Source: WHSV01 sp050694055
GTDB taxonomy: Bacteria; Actinomycetota; CADDZG01; WHSQ01
NCBI GenBank assembly: GCA_050694055.1
Contig: JBOGWX010000131.1
Location: 1-64,000, forward strand
Direction of reading: 5' to 3'
Length of the DNA stretch: 64,000 nucleotides
The position numbers were made by a program, and so were the translations under genes. The number at the start of each line of letters is the position of its first letter. Position 1 is the first letter of the stretch. Shown one piece after another: positions 25,816-35,800 of the stretch. Under the pieces are notes generated by a model that was given only the letters and a program-made list of their open reading frames with translations, was not told the origin of the DNA and did not search any database.

Positions 25816-27093
25816 GTGCCGACCCCCAGGGGGTACCTAGTCGCGGCGACGGCGTTGTCGTTGATGGTGGCCGGACGAGCGTTTGGCTCCGGGCCGGTCG
25901 AGCAGCTCGGCTTTGCGCTGTTGATCCTGGTCTTGCTCGCGGTCGGCCTGGTGCGACTGGGCCGGCACGATCTCCACCTCCGCCGCTCGGTCTCGCCTCC
26001 GAGGGCCGGCCAGAACCAACTAATCACGGTGACCATCGAGCTTCGCAACGAGGGCCGGGGCGCGGCCCCCCTGCTGCTGCTCGAGGACAAGCTTCCGCCC
26101 GGCCTGTCGGGCAATGCCCGCTTCGCCGTTCACGGAATCGAGGCCACGGGGCGGCGGGAGACGGGGTTCACCATGAAGGCGGTGCGGCGGGGCCGCTACG
26201 ACATCGGCCCCCTCCAGGTCGGCTTCGTCGATCCCTTCGGCCTGGCGCGCGTGCGCTGGCGGGCCCTGGGGGTGTCGAGCTTCCTGGTGCATCCTCGGGT
26301 CGCGCGCCTCTCGACGGCTCGGGACATGGGCGAGCGCCGGAGTCTCGCCTCGGCGGCCAGAAAGCAGCCCACGGGGGCGCGCGGCGAAGACTTCTATACC
26401 CTGCGCGAATACGTGGAGGGCGACGACCTCAGGAAGGTCCACTGGCCCGCGACGGCCAAGCGCGGCAACTACATGATCCGGCAGGAGGAAACCCCATGGC
26501 ACACGCGTTCGACGATCCTGCTGGACGACCGGGCTCACAGCCACGGCGGCATCGGTGAGTCCTCGAGCTTCGAACGGGCCGTCGAGGCGGCCGCGTCCCT
26601 GTGCGACCTTTACCTCAGGTTGGGCTACGGCTGGCGCTTGACCTCGGCCGGCGGATCGGGGCTGCCGCCCGGAAAGGGCAACGAGCACTTCAATCGCTGC
26701 CTCGACGCGCTGGCGACGATCGAGGCCACGGCCGGCGAGGGCGCGCTCTTGAAACGGCTGGCCGAGATGGAGGCCATCGGGACGGTCGAAGCGGCACTCG
26801 TCGTGGTCGGCGGAACCCTTACGCCCGAGATCGCCATGGCGCTGACCCGGTGCCGGCGGCGCTTCCGGGCCGTCACCGTCATCAGCTATCCGGCTCATCG
26901 CTTCGGAACCGAGGGCACCAAGGATCGCTGGGAGGGTGAGCGTCACGTGATGGAGGCGACGCGTCTGCTCGGCCGTTCGGGTGTGCGGGCGATGGTCCTC
27001 GGGCCCGACGAGTCGCTGGCCGTCGCCTGGTCGATGTCGAAACAGGGACGCAGGGAGGGAGACCCGTGGGGTCGGAAGCCAGAACTCGTCTAG
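25816..27093 (+). CDS. DUF58 membrane-associated protein
   Basis: A 425-residue protein with two N-terminal hydrophobic stretches (GYLVAATALSLMVAGRAF and LGFALLILVLLAVGLVRLG), a beta-rich domain, and the DUF58/vWA-like signature FYTLREYVEGDDLRKVHWP followed by KRGNYMIRQEE. DUF58 proteins almost always accompany MoxR ATPases. The start is a GTG 5 bases after the moxR stop; the stop lies 28 bases inside the downstream transglutaminase gene, so all three genes are coupled. Confidence 0.9.
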   Translation: MPTPRGYLVAATALSLMVAGRAFGSGPVEQLGFALLILVLLAVGLVRLGRHDLHLRRSVSPPRAGQNQLITVTIELRNEGRGAAPLLLLEDKLPPGLSGNARFAVHGIEATGRRETGFTMKAVRRGRYDIGPLQVGFVDPFGLARVRWRALGVSSFLVHPRVARLSTARDMGERRSLASAARKQPTGARGEDFYTLREYVEGDDLRKVHWPATAKRGNYMIRQEETPWHTRSTILLDDRAHSHGGIGESSSFERAVEAAASLCDLYLRLGYGWRLTSAGGSGLPPGKGNEHFNRCLDALATIEATAGEGALLKRLAEMEAIGTVEAALVVVGGTLTPEIAMALTRCRRRFRAVTVISYPAHRFGTEGTKDRWEGERHVMEATRLLGRSGVRAMVLGPDESLAVAWSMSKQGRREGDPWGRKPELV

Positions 27094-29450
27094 CCTTCGG
27101 CGGCGTCCTCGCGGTCACCCTGATCACGTTCGGCCAGCTGTTCGCGGGCGGCGATTACGCCGGCCCGGCGCTCTTGGCCGCTCTGTCGGCCACGGGGATC
27201 TCGATGCTCTGCCGCCGCCTGGGCGCGGGGCCCTGGTTGACCGCGTGGGCCTCGCTCACCGCCATGGCCGCCTACCTCTGCCTGGTGTTCGAGCCCGCCG
27301 AGCTGTTCTACGGGCTCCCGACGCCCGCTGCGGCTGCGGGCATCGCGGGCTCGGTCAGGCGCGCCGTCACGGCGTCCAGCGCCGATTTCGCACCGGTCCC
27401 GCTCCGGCCGGGCTACGTCATCATGACCGTCGCCGGGATGTGGGCCTGCGCCACGCTGGGCGAGATCGCGACCTTCCGCTGGCGCCGCCCGCTACTGGCC
27501 GGCCTCGGACCTACCGTGCTGGTGGCCTTCCTCATGATCGTGGGCGAGGACTCGATCGGAACCGCGCTCGTCCTCGCCTTCATCGCGGCGCTGCTGACCT
27601 ACTGGGCCCTCGAGTCGACCCACAGGCTGCGCTCCTGGGGGCGCTGGGTCGGGGCGTGGACGAATCGCGAGGGCGACTCCGACGGCGTCACCGGCCGGGT
27701 CGCCCGGCGCATGGGCTTGGGGGCGGTGGCGGCGGCCATCGCCGCTCCGCTCATCGTCCCGGCGTTCGGCTCGGGGTTGCTGACCTGGCGCACCCACGTG
27801 GAGGGGGGCCCGGGCAACGGGGCCGGGTCCGGCTCGGGACCGGGTGGCGGAGGCGGGGCGATCAATCCCTTCGTGGACCTCCAGCCCAAGCTGCTCGAGC
27901 AGACCGACGCGGAGCTTTTCCGAGTCGAGGCCGAGGCGCCGAGTTACTGGCGGCTGCTGTCGCTTCCCGATTTCGACGGGCGCCTCTGGACTCAGGGCGA
28001 CTCCGAAGCCCGGCCGCTGGACGGAGACACGGTCGCCGGGGAGCGCCCCCCCGAGCTCACCCGCACCCTCGATCAGGCGTACGAGCTCACGGGACTGACC
28101 GGCCGCTTCGCCCCGGCCGCGGAGAGGCCCTTCGTGGTCACCGAGGGGAGCGATCAATTCGGGGCCGACGACGAGACGCGGCACCTCGAGGCGAGCGACG
28201 GTGATGTCTCCGGCCTCGACTACTCGGTGCGATCCCTGTTGCCGGAGCTGAAGTTCGAAGAGCTGAGGGTGGCCCAGGTGGGAGGCCTCGGCGAACTCGA
28301 GGACGACTATCTCGAGCTTCCCTCGAGCATCGATGTGCGGATTGCGAATCTGGCTGCACGCTGGGTCCGCCGGGCCGGCGCGACCACCGACCTCGAGAGC
28401 CTCGTCGCCCTCCAGGACCGCTTCCAAAACTCCGGCGGCTTCCTCTACGCCGAGAACGTCGCGCCCCAGGACGACGACGGCTACCTCTACCGCTTCCTCA
28501 CGCAGACGCGTGCGGGGTACTGCCAGCAATACGCCACCGCGTTCGCCGTCATGGCTCGCGCCCTCGGCTACCCCACCCGTGTGTCGGTCGGCTTCCTGCC
28601 GGGAAACGGCGATCCCGACAACGAGGGCACCTTCATCGTGCGCGGCACGCACGCCCACGCCTGGCCAGAGGTCTACTTCGAGGACTACGGGTGGGTGATC
28701 TTCGAGCCCACCCCGCGCAGCATCGCAACGGAGCCCGGCTACACCCGAGAAGCCCAAGTCAACGGCAACTTCGAGGGCAACGTCTTCTCCGACCCCGACA
28801 TCAGCGGAGGCCTCTCACTCGACGGTCGGAACAACCCGAGCGTCGGTGAGGGCAGCATCGGGTGTCCACCGGAACTCAGTCAGGCGGAGTGCGAAGCCAA
28901 CCTGTCGAACCCGGCCGCAAACAGTCCGTCGCGCGACCCGGAGGACGACTTTGCCTGGCAGGAGCGTTTCGCCGTGATCTGGCGGGCCTCGCTCGTTGCC
29001 CTGGCATTGTTCCTCGTGCTGGTTCCCCTAGCCAAAGGATTGCGCACGAGACTTCGTTACGGGAGAGCCGCAACACCGTCGGAGGTAACGGCCGCTGCCT
29101 TCGCCCAGTTCCTCGACGACGCGTCCGAACTGTCGCTCGTGCGCGCTCCGTCCGAGTCGGCGATTGCCTACACCTCTCGGTTGGCCCGGCGGCGGGTCGT
29201 GGCAGAACTTCAGGCCGGCCGTCTCGCTCGTCTCTACGAGCAGGCCGAATACTCGGCCCCCGGCACCACCGAGGAGCAGGCCGGGGAAGCCAAGCGGCTG
29301 GCCAAACTGCTGCGCAGGTCGCTGTGGGATCGCGCGTCATGGTGGATGAGGTTGCGACGGCTGTTCTCGCCCACCGGCCTGATCGCCGGCGCTCGTCGGG
29401 GGGCAAGACCGAGGTTACGGCCGCGCGCGGCGAGCACGCTGCTGGACTAG
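27066..29450 (+). CDS. TgpA-like transmembrane transglutaminase
   Basis: A 794-residue membrane protein. About six N-terminal helices (residues 10-250) precede an extracytoplasmic region with a transglutaminase-like core: catalytic Cys in RAGYCQQYATAFAVMARALG, His in GTHAHAWPEVYFEDYGW and Asp-like position in IFEPTPRS. A single C-terminal helix (ASLVALALFLVLVPLAKGL) leads into a cytoplasmic DUF4129-like tail. This layout matches TgpA of Pseudomonas and its actinobacterial relatives, which occur with MoxR and DUF58 and act in the envelope. The GTG start lies within the end of the DUF58 gene. Confidence 0.88.
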   Translation: MGSEARTRLAFGGVLAVTLITFGQLFAGGDYAGPALLAALSATGISMLCRRLGAGPWLTAWASLTAMAAYLCLVFEPAELFYGLPTPAAAAGIAGSVRRAVTASSADFAPVPLRPGYVIMTVAGMWACATLGEIATFRWRRPLLAGLGPTVLVAFLMIVGEDSIGTALVLAFIAALLTYWALESTHRLRSWGRWVGAWTNREGDSDGVTGRVARRMGLGAVAAAIAAPLIVPAFGSGLLTWRTHVEGGPGNGAGSGSGPGGGGGAINPFVDLQPKLLEQTDAELFRVEAEAPSYWRLLSLPDFDGRLWTQGDSEARPLDGDTVAGERPPELTRTLDQAYELTGLTGRFAPAAERPFVVTEGSDQFGADDETRHLEASDGDVSGLDYSVRSLLPELKFEELRVAQVGGLGELEDDYLELPSSIDVRIANLAARWVRRAGATTDLESLVALQDRFQNSGGFLYAENVAPQDDDGYLYRFLTQTRAGYCQQYATAFAVMARALGYPTRVSVGFLPGNGDPDNEGTFIVRGTHAHAWPEVYFEDYGWVIFEPTPRSIATEPGYTREAQVNGNFEGNVFSDPDISGGLSLDGRNNPSVGEGSIGCPPELSQAECEANLSNPAANSPSRDPEDDFAWQERFAVIWRASLVALALFLVLVPLAKGLRTRLRYGRAATPSEVTAAAFAQFLDDASELSLVRAPSESAIAYTSRLARRRVVAELQAGRLARLYEQAEYSAPGTTEEQAGEAKRLAKLLRRSLWDRASWWMRLRRLFSPTGLIAGARRGARPRLRPRAASTLLD

Positions 29451-29469
29451 CGGATCGAGCCGCGGATGA

Positions 29470-29985
29470 CTAGCGCGCTGCGCGCGCGTTTCGCTCTCGC
29501 ATGTTCAGCTCGTGCGCGAGCTGGGACTCGACCTTCCGAAGGGCCCCTACGAACTCCTCGCGGTCGTAGAGGTAATGCGACACCTTGCTGTCGACGCTGC
29601 GCGCAACGTCGTCGATCGCCAAGAAGAAGGACATCTGGCCCTCACGAAGTGCGTCCTGGATCCTTCCATCGCTCTTGGTCAGCTCGAAGATGCTGCTGCC
29701 ATCCGTGACCAGCTTGAGGGCGCTTAGGTGCTCGTCGAGATCGGCCTTCTTGCGCAGGAACTCGATGGCCTTGCGAATCCGCTGGAGGCTCATGCCTCCA
29801 TCGAGCAGCGACTTGATCACGCGCAGTGACACCAGGTCACGAAAAGCGTAGAGGCGCTTTACTCCCGGGCGGCCTCCCGTGGACTGCACTCCTGGTGTGA
29901 CCAGACAGATGCGATCCCAGTAACGCAGTTGATGCGGCGTGCAACCTGTGTAGCGAGAAGCCTCGTGAGCAGAAAAACCCTCCAT
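29470..29985 (-). CDS. MerR-family transcriptional regulator
   Basis: A 171-residue protein with an N-terminal MerR winged helix (FSAHEASRYTGCTPHQLRYW, then VKRLYAFRDLVSLRVIKSLL and GMSLQRIRKAIEFLRKKADL) and a C-terminal effector-like or dimer region with VTDGSSIFELTKSDG and MSFFLAIDDVARSVDSKV. No effector Cys cluster is visible, so the signal is unknown. ATG 29985 is used since it starts the HTH domain; upstream in-frame codons to 30087 are possible. The gene is convergent with the transglutaminase operon. Confidence 0.85.
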   Translation of the reverse strand: MEGFSAHEASRYTGCTPHQLRYWDRICLVTPGVQSTGGRPGVKRLYAFRDLVSLRVIKSLLDGGMSLQRIRKAIEFLRKKADLDEHLSALKLVTDGSSIFELTKSDGRIQDALREGQMSFFLAIDDVARSVDSKVSHYLYDREEFVGALRKVESQLAHELNMRERNARAAR

Positions 29986-30166
29986 AGGGACGCGCGGACC
30001 TCCACCGATCGAAAAGCGCTGCCAAACTTGGACGAAGTGATCCCCCGATGCGGACCCCCACCAAAATCCCCCAACCGGTTCCGACACCGCTCACGGAATC
30101 TAGCGTGCTCGCTTCGTGCGCGGCAACCCCAAAGAGCGGATACACGCCGTTCGCGGGAAAGTTTTT

Positions 30167-30535
30167 TTAGATTCGCTTGTTACGGTTGCGAATTCGCTGC
30201 TCGAAGTTCTTCAACGAGCCCTTCAATCTGGCCGACGCGTCGCGCCCGCCCTCTCGCCCCGAGTTGACCAGAGCCGAGCTGGAGCCGAGCACCAGCACGA
30301 TCCCGGCGACCATCGCACCGAAGGCGAACACCCCCACCACCACGAGCTGCGTGGCGAAGAAGGCCAGTAGCGTCGAGAGCCCGAGGACAAAGAGGACCCC
30401 GCCGAGGCGGGCGCGCTTGGACCGGTCGAAGCGCGGCGTTGCCCGCCGGGTTGCCCGAGCAAATCGGGGATCCTCTTCGTAGAGGTTCTTCTCTATCTCT
30501 TCGAGGATGCGTTGTTCACGATCAGACAGCGGCAC
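30167..30535 (-). CDS. DUF3040 membrane protein
   Basis: A 122-residue protein with the DUF3040 N-terminus PLSDREQRILEEIEKNLYEE and FARATRRATP, followed by two membrane helices (GGVLFVLGLSTLLAFFATQL and VVGVFAFGAMVAGIVLVLGS) and a basic tail. DUF3040 is confined almost entirely to Actinobacteria and has no known function. The start is GTG 30535. A strong promoter lies directly upstream. Confidence 0.9.
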   Translation of the reverse strand: MPLSDREQRILEEIEKNLYEEDPRFARATRRATPRFDRSKRARLGGVLFVLGLSTLLAFFATQLVVVGVFAFGAMVAGIVLVLGSSSALVNSGREGGRDASARLKGSLKNFEQRIRNRNKRI

Positions 30536-30593
30536 TTCGTGCCTCTCTCCCCAACTAGGGTGATGCAGCGGTCGCAGTACGGCCGCTGTAACG

Positions 30594-30621
30594 ATTATAG
30601 GAACGCCTCGGGATTAGCCAA
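30594..30621 (-). promoter_or_regulatory. DUF3040 gene promoter
   Basis: On the minus strand TTGGCT (30616-30621), a 16-base spacer and a consensus TATAAT (30594-30599), about 60 bases upstream of the GTG start. It is the closest match to the primary-sigma -10 consensus found in the window. Confidence 0.6.
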
Positions 30622-30652
30622 CCCTTCTTTGCTGCCTCTTTACCCACACTCG

Positions 30653-31825
30653 TCAAGGCAACCGGTCGAGCAGGGTCGCCGGGGTCACGGCCCCCTCACC
30701 GAAACGGCGCCGAATATCATCCACCGCGCGGGCGGCCTCGTTCCACGATGCCTTGCCGCCCTCACCCAGGAGAAGCTGGCGGCGAGCGGGGCCCGGTGCC
30801 AGAGAGGACACCGACACTCCCAGCAGACGGATGCGAGGACGTTCGGGATCGAGCTTGCCGTAGAGCTCTCTCACCGCGGAGTAGATCTCCGCGGCGTTGT
30901 CGAGCTCGGCCGCCAGGGTGCGCGAGCGAGTGATGGTCTTGAAGTTCGAGAAGCGAACCTTGAGAGTGACCGTGCGCCCACACAGACCCTTGTCCCTGAG
31001 ACGCGCAGCCGTTCGGTCCGCCAGCCGCAGGATCTCGCGCAGGATCGTCCGAGGGTCGTCGAGGTCGGAGCCGAAGGTCTCCTCGGAGCCCACCGACTTG
31101 GCGGGCTCGTGAGGGGTTACCGGGCGTTCGTCGACCCCCTGAGCCAGCAGATGGAGGTGGGCGCCGAGAGCCTCGCCCACGGCCCGCTCGAGGGTTCGCC
31201 GGGGTATCGTCGCCACGTCACCGACCGACTTCAGGCCCAGCCGTCTGAGGGTTTCGGCGGTCGCCGCCCCCACGCCCCAGAGAGCGTCCACCGGCAACGG
31301 ATCCAGGAACGAGCGTACCGAGTCCGCCGTGACCACGAGTAGCCCGTTCGGTTTCCCGCGGGTCGAAGCCAGCTTGGCCAGAAACTTGTTGGGCGCCACC
31401 CCGACGGTGCAGGGGAGGCCGAGGGCGGCGATGTCGGCTTTGATGCGGCGGGCGATCTCGGTGGGAGCACCGAAGAGCTTGACCGATCCACCCACGTCGA
31501 TGAACGCCTCGTCGAGACTGAGCGGCTCGACCAGCGGGCTGTAGGAGATGAACACGGCCCTGATCTGGGTGGAGAAGTCCAGATAGGCCTCGAAGTCGTT
31601 GGGCAGGTAGACCGCATCGGGGCAGAGGCGTTGAGCGGTGATCATCGGCATCGCGGAGCGCACGCCGTAGGCTCTCGCCTCGTAGCTGGCCGAGGTGACG
31701 ACCCCTCGTCCCGCCTGTCCGCCGACGATCACGGGCTTGCCTCGCAGCCCGGGGTCCTTGGAGACCTCGACCGACGCGTAGAAGGCGTCCATATCGACGT
31801 GGAGGATGGGCTCGGCGACCGGCAT
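30653..31825 (-). CDS. dinB: DNA polymerase IV (Y-family)
   Basis: Translesion polymerase. The 390-residue protein has the catalytic motif ILHVDMDAFYASVEVSKDP, the steric-gate region, SYEARAYGVRSAMP, SPLVEPLSLDEAFIDVGG (second catalytic Asp-Glu), GVAPNKFLAKLAS and the helix-hairpin-helix region DALWGVGAATAETLRRLG, then the little-finger domain. No obvious C-terminal beta-clamp motif beyond QLLLGE was identified. It diverges from the LigD-type polymerase gene with only 30 bases between starts. No SOS box was found in that gap. Confidence 0.94.
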   Translation of the reverse strand: MPVAEPILHVDMDAFYASVEVSKDPGLRGKPVIVGGQAGRGVVTSASYEARAYGVRSAMPMITAQRLCPDAVYLPNDFEAYLDFSTQIRAVFISYSPLVEPLSLDEAFIDVGGSVKLFGAPTEIARRIKADIAALGLPCTVGVAPNKFLAKLASTRGKPNGLLVVTADSVRSFLDPLPVDALWGVGAATAETLRRLGLKSVGDVATIPRRTLERAVGEALGAHLHLLAQGVDERPVTPHEPAKSVGSEETFGSDLDDPRTILREILRLADRTAARLRDKGLCGRTVTLKVRFSNFKTITRSRTLAAELDNAAEIYSAVRELYGKLDPERPRIRLLGVSVSSLAPGPARRQLLLGEGGKASWNEAARAVDDIRRRFGEGAVTPATLLDRLP

Positions 31826-31855
31826 GATCCCACTCTATGGGGTAGCAATGAGACC

Positions 31856-32776
31856 GTGGCCTCTTCCAAGACCAAGATCGCCGTCGGGAACCGCCGGCTC
31901 GAGGTGTCCAACCTCGACAAGGTCTTCTATCCGGCCACCGGCTTCACCAAGGGCGATGTCATCGACTACTACCGTTCGGTGGCCGAGGTCGTGCTGCCGC
32001 ATCTCGGACGGCGGCCGGTCACGCTCAAGCGCTACCGGGACGGCGTCGAGGGCTTCTCGTTCTACGAGAAGTCGTGCCCCGATCCCCGGCCGTCGTTCGT
32101 GAAGACGGTGGCGCTGCGCCGCAAGCGCGACGGCAAAGACGTCAACTACTGCCAGCTCAATACCGAAGCGGCGCTGGTATGGGCGGCCAATCTCGCCAAC
32201 CTCGAGCTCCACGTGGCCCTCGGTTCGGCGCGCGCTCCTCGCAAGCCGCACAGCGTGGTCTTCGACCTCGACCCCGGCGAGGGCACGGGCGTGCTCGAGT
32301 GCGCCGAGGTGGCGCTCCGTCTCCGAGAGCTCTTTGCCGAACGGGGGCTCGAGTGCCTCGTCAAGACCTCGGGGTCCAAGGGCCTTCAGCTCTACGTTCC
32401 GCTCAACACCCGAGTGACCTACGAGGACACCAATCCCTGGGCCAAGGCCGTCGCCCTCCGGCTCGAGAACGAGACACCCGAGGCGATCGTCTCCAAAGCC
32501 TCGAAGGAGGCTCGCCGCGGGCGGGTCTTCATCGACTGGAGCCAGAACAACATGGCTAAGACCACGGTGTGCGTCTACTCGCTGCGGGCGATGCAACGCC
32601 CGACGGCCTCGACGCCGGTGACCTGGGAAGAGATCACGACCGCGCGGGACGGCGGCGACCCGCAGCGACTAGTGTTCACCTGCGACGACGTGCTGCGGCG
32701 CATCGAGGAACGCGGCGATCTCTTCGAGGAGGTCCGCACGCTGAAACAACGACTCCCGAAGCTTCTCGGACCCTGA
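31856..32776 (+). CDS. LigD-type polymerase domain protein (AEP primase-polymerase)
   Basis: Stand-alone homologue of the polymerase domain of bacterial NHEJ ligase LigD. The 306-residue protein contains LEVSNLDKVFYPATGFTKGD, KRYRDGVEGFSFYEKSCPDP, the catalytic pair in HSVVFDLDPGEGTGVLECA, KTSGSKGLQLYVPL and VFIDWSQNNMAKTTVCVYSL. No ligase or nuclease domain is fused. The GTG at 31856 begins the conserved N-terminus; an upstream in-frame extension lies antisense to dinB. It fills gaps or extends ends in NHEJ in relatives; no ku gene is visible nearby. It converges on dnaE2. Confidence 0.9.
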   Translation: MASSKTKIAVGNRRLEVSNLDKVFYPATGFTKGDVIDYYRSVAEVVLPHLGRRPVTLKRYRDGVEGFSFYEKSCPDPRPSFVKTVALRRKRDGKDVNYCQLNTEAALVWAANLANLELHVALGSARAPRKPHSVVFDLDPGEGTGVLECAEVALRLRELFAERGLECLVKTSGSKGLQLYVPLNTRVTYEDTNPWAKAVALRLENETPEAIVSKASKEARRGRVFIDWSQNNMAKTTVCVYSLRAMQRPTASTPVTWEEITTARDGGDPQRLVFTCDDVLRRIEERGDLFEEVRTLKQRLPKLLGP

Positions 32777-32839
32777 GCGGCGCGTGGCACGACGTGCGCA
32801 TGGCACGACTCCTCAGGGGTCCGATAGTGCCATCCCCCT

Positions 32840-35800
32840 CTAGTGGCCGGCCGAGCCTCCGCTCGAGTGCCACAGCTTCCGTGCGGGTTTGGCCCCGCGC
32901 TCCCGGGCGTTGAGCTCGGCGGCGACCGGGGCCAGTCCGGTCATGGCCTGGCGCTTGCGCTGGCGGCCCAGCGCGGTCGCCAGCGTGCACCCCTCCTGGT
33001 GATCGGCGGCGAGCTCGGCGAGGTCAAAGGCCTCGTGTGCAACCACGGTGACACCGACGTTGGTGGGATCCATGGCGTGGGTCAGCGACGCTCCGCCGCG
33101 CTTGCGGACCACGCCTCGGACCAGCAACAGCCACGAGTGAAACACCGTGCGGGCGCAACGAGCCTGCCGGCGCTCGAACAACGTGACGTCGACCGGGCCG
33201 GTGAGGTCGTCGAGCGTGAGGAAGATGATCCGCTGGCCCGAGCGGATCGCCGGCGTCTGGGTCGAGACCTTGACGCCCGCCACCCACGCCTCGGCGTCGT
33301 TGCGCATGAAGCGTAGATCTGCCGCCGGCGTCGCTCCGAGCTCCCGCAGCAGGGGCCGGTAGAGGCTCATGAGGTGGCGCCGGGCATCGATGCCCGTGAT
33401 CTCGAGCTCGGCGGTGACCTGCTCGAGCTCGCTGTAACCGCTCAACTCGTCGAACTTCCTAGTCGGTTCCGGTTCGTCGAGCACCAGGCCTAGTTGTGCT
33501 CCGAGGACGGGACGGGGCTCGCCGGACAGCTCGGCGGCCCGCCACAGCAGCTCGCGGCGTGTCCGCCGCGGCTCGATCGAGTCGAGCGCGCCGACGTGGA
33601 CGAGGTTCTCGAGCACGGGCCGGGACAGGTCGACCCGCCGCCACAGGTCCTCGAGCGAGGTGAAGGGATGGGCTCGGCGGGAGTCGAGCAGCGCGTCGAC
33701 CTCGGCGCTCGAGATGCCCTTGATCTCCGAGAGCGACATCCTGATTCCCCACCTAGCCTGCGGTCCGGCCGAGCCCGCCCCGCTGGTCTGCGGTCCGGCC
33801 GAGCCCGCCCCGCTAGTCTGCGGTCCGGCCGAGCCCGCCCCGCTAGTCTGCGGTCCGGCCGAGCCCGCCCCGCGTTCCACCCGGTAGTCCTCGTGGGACG
33901 CGTTGACGTCTACCGGCAGGATGGCGATGCCGAAGTGCCTGGCGTCGGCGACGATCAGCCGGCGCGGGTACATCCCGGGGTCGTGGGTCAGCACCCCGGC
34001 GAGGAACTCCGCCGTGTAGTGCGTCTTGAGATAGGCCGAGACGTAGGTCGGCAGCGCAAAGGCGGCCGCGTGCGACTTGCAGAACCCGAACGAGGCGAAG
34101 GAGAAGACCTCCTTCCACAGCTTGAGCGCCTGGGGCTCGCTGTAGCCGTTGCCGACGGCGCGGTCGATGAACCAGCGTCCGACCTCGTTTTCATCGGAAA
34201 CCCCCGATCTCGGTCCATCTAGTCCTTTGCGCGCCGGCCGTGAGTTGGGGTCATCCGGCAGGCTGGGGCGGTCTGAGTCCAGGTGGCGGCGGATGTAGTC
34301 GGCGTCGTCGAGCGAACAACCGGTCACCGCGGCGATCACCCGGATGACCTGCTCGTGGTACACGATCACACCGTTGGTCTCCTCGAGAATGGAGGCGAGG
34401 CTGTCGTGGGGGTAGACGACGTCGGCGAAGCCGTGGCGACGATCGAGAAAGGGACTCACCATGTCGGACTTCACCGGACCCGGCCGGAACAACGAGATGT
34501 CGACGATGAGGTCCTCGAAGCGGGCAGGCTGAAAGCGGGCCAGCAACTCGCGCTGTCCGGGCGACTCGATCTGAAAACAGCCGAGCGTGCGAGACGACGC
34601 GATGAGCTCGAAGGTCGGCCGGTCGTCGCGCGGGATCGCATCGAGATCGACCGACCGGCCTCTGGTCCTGACGATCTGGTCGCGTGTGTGAGCGATCGAG
34701 CTGAGCATGCGCACGCCGAGCACGTCGAGCTTGACCAGCCCGAGATCCTCGACGTCGTCCTTGTCGGCCTGGAGCATCGTGAAGCCCCCAAACGACTCCT
34801 GCATGGGAACCCGGTCGCCGAGGTCGGGCGACGACAGGATCACCCCCGAGGGATGCAGCGCGAGGTGACGGGGGAAGCCGTCGATGGCGAAGCACAGCTC
34901 GAAGAGCTGTTCGAGCTGGCCGGCGCGCAGGTTGCTGTGGCGCAGCTCCGGCAGGCCGGCGATCGCCCGCGGGATGTCCCGCGCCCTGATGCGCGGGAAC
35001 GCCTTGGCGACGAGGTCGATCTCGGCGGGTGCGATGCCGAGCGCCTTGCCGACCTCGCGGATCGCCATGCGCGCCCGGAAGGTGTCGACCATGCAGCAGA
35101 TGGCGGTCTGCTCGGCTCCATAGGTCTCGGCGATGTAGGTGAGCACTTCCTCGCGCCGGTGTGACTCGACGTCGACGTCGATGTCGGGCAGCTCCTCGCG
35201 CCTGGTATTCATGAAACGCTCGAACAGCAAGTCGTAGCGCACCGGATCGACGTCGGAGATCCCGAGCACGAAGCACACCAGCGAGCCCGCCGCGCTCCCC
35301 CGGCAGGCACAACGGATGCCCAAGTTGGTTCGTACGTGGTCGACGATGTCGGCGACCAGCAGGAAGAACGAGGCGAAGCCCATCGTGAAGATCATCTGCA
35401 GCTCGTGGGTCAGGCGGTCGGTGACCTCGGCCGTGAGCCGGTCGAAGCGCCGGCGTGCCCCCTCGTAGCAGCGCCGGGTGAGATAGCTCGTCGGACTCTG
35501 GTCATTCTCTCTCCCTCCCCGCCCCGGCAAGTTCGGGAAGTGGTAGTTGCCGAGATCGAGCTCGAAGTCGCATTCCTCCGCGATGCGCACGGACTCGTCG
35601 ACCGCCTCGGACGCGTCGAAGAAGAGGTCGCGCATCTCCTCGGGGTCCTTGAGATAGAACTCCGACGTCGCTCTGAGCGCTTGGGTGCGTGACAGAGGGA
35701 CGATGTGCTTGATGGCGTGGAGAACCTCGTGCGTGGCGGCGCCGCGCGGTGAGGCGTAGTGCACGTCGTTGGTCGCCACCGCAGGCACGCCCGAGTTCTT

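Noticed and set aside
28876..29406. Arg/Pro-rich open frames antisense to the transglutaminase and other genes
   Set aside because: They mirror GC-rich codon structure of the real genes and lack ribosome-binding sites and domains.
30150..30175. T-run as a terminator (plus strand) near 30160
   Set aside because: No stem precedes it on the plus strand and no plus-strand gene leads into it; for the minus-strand DUF3040 gene it is an A-run.
33758..33877. CRISPR-like array
   Set aside because: The 30-base units are contiguous with no unique spacers, lie in frame inside dnaE2 and no cas genes are present.
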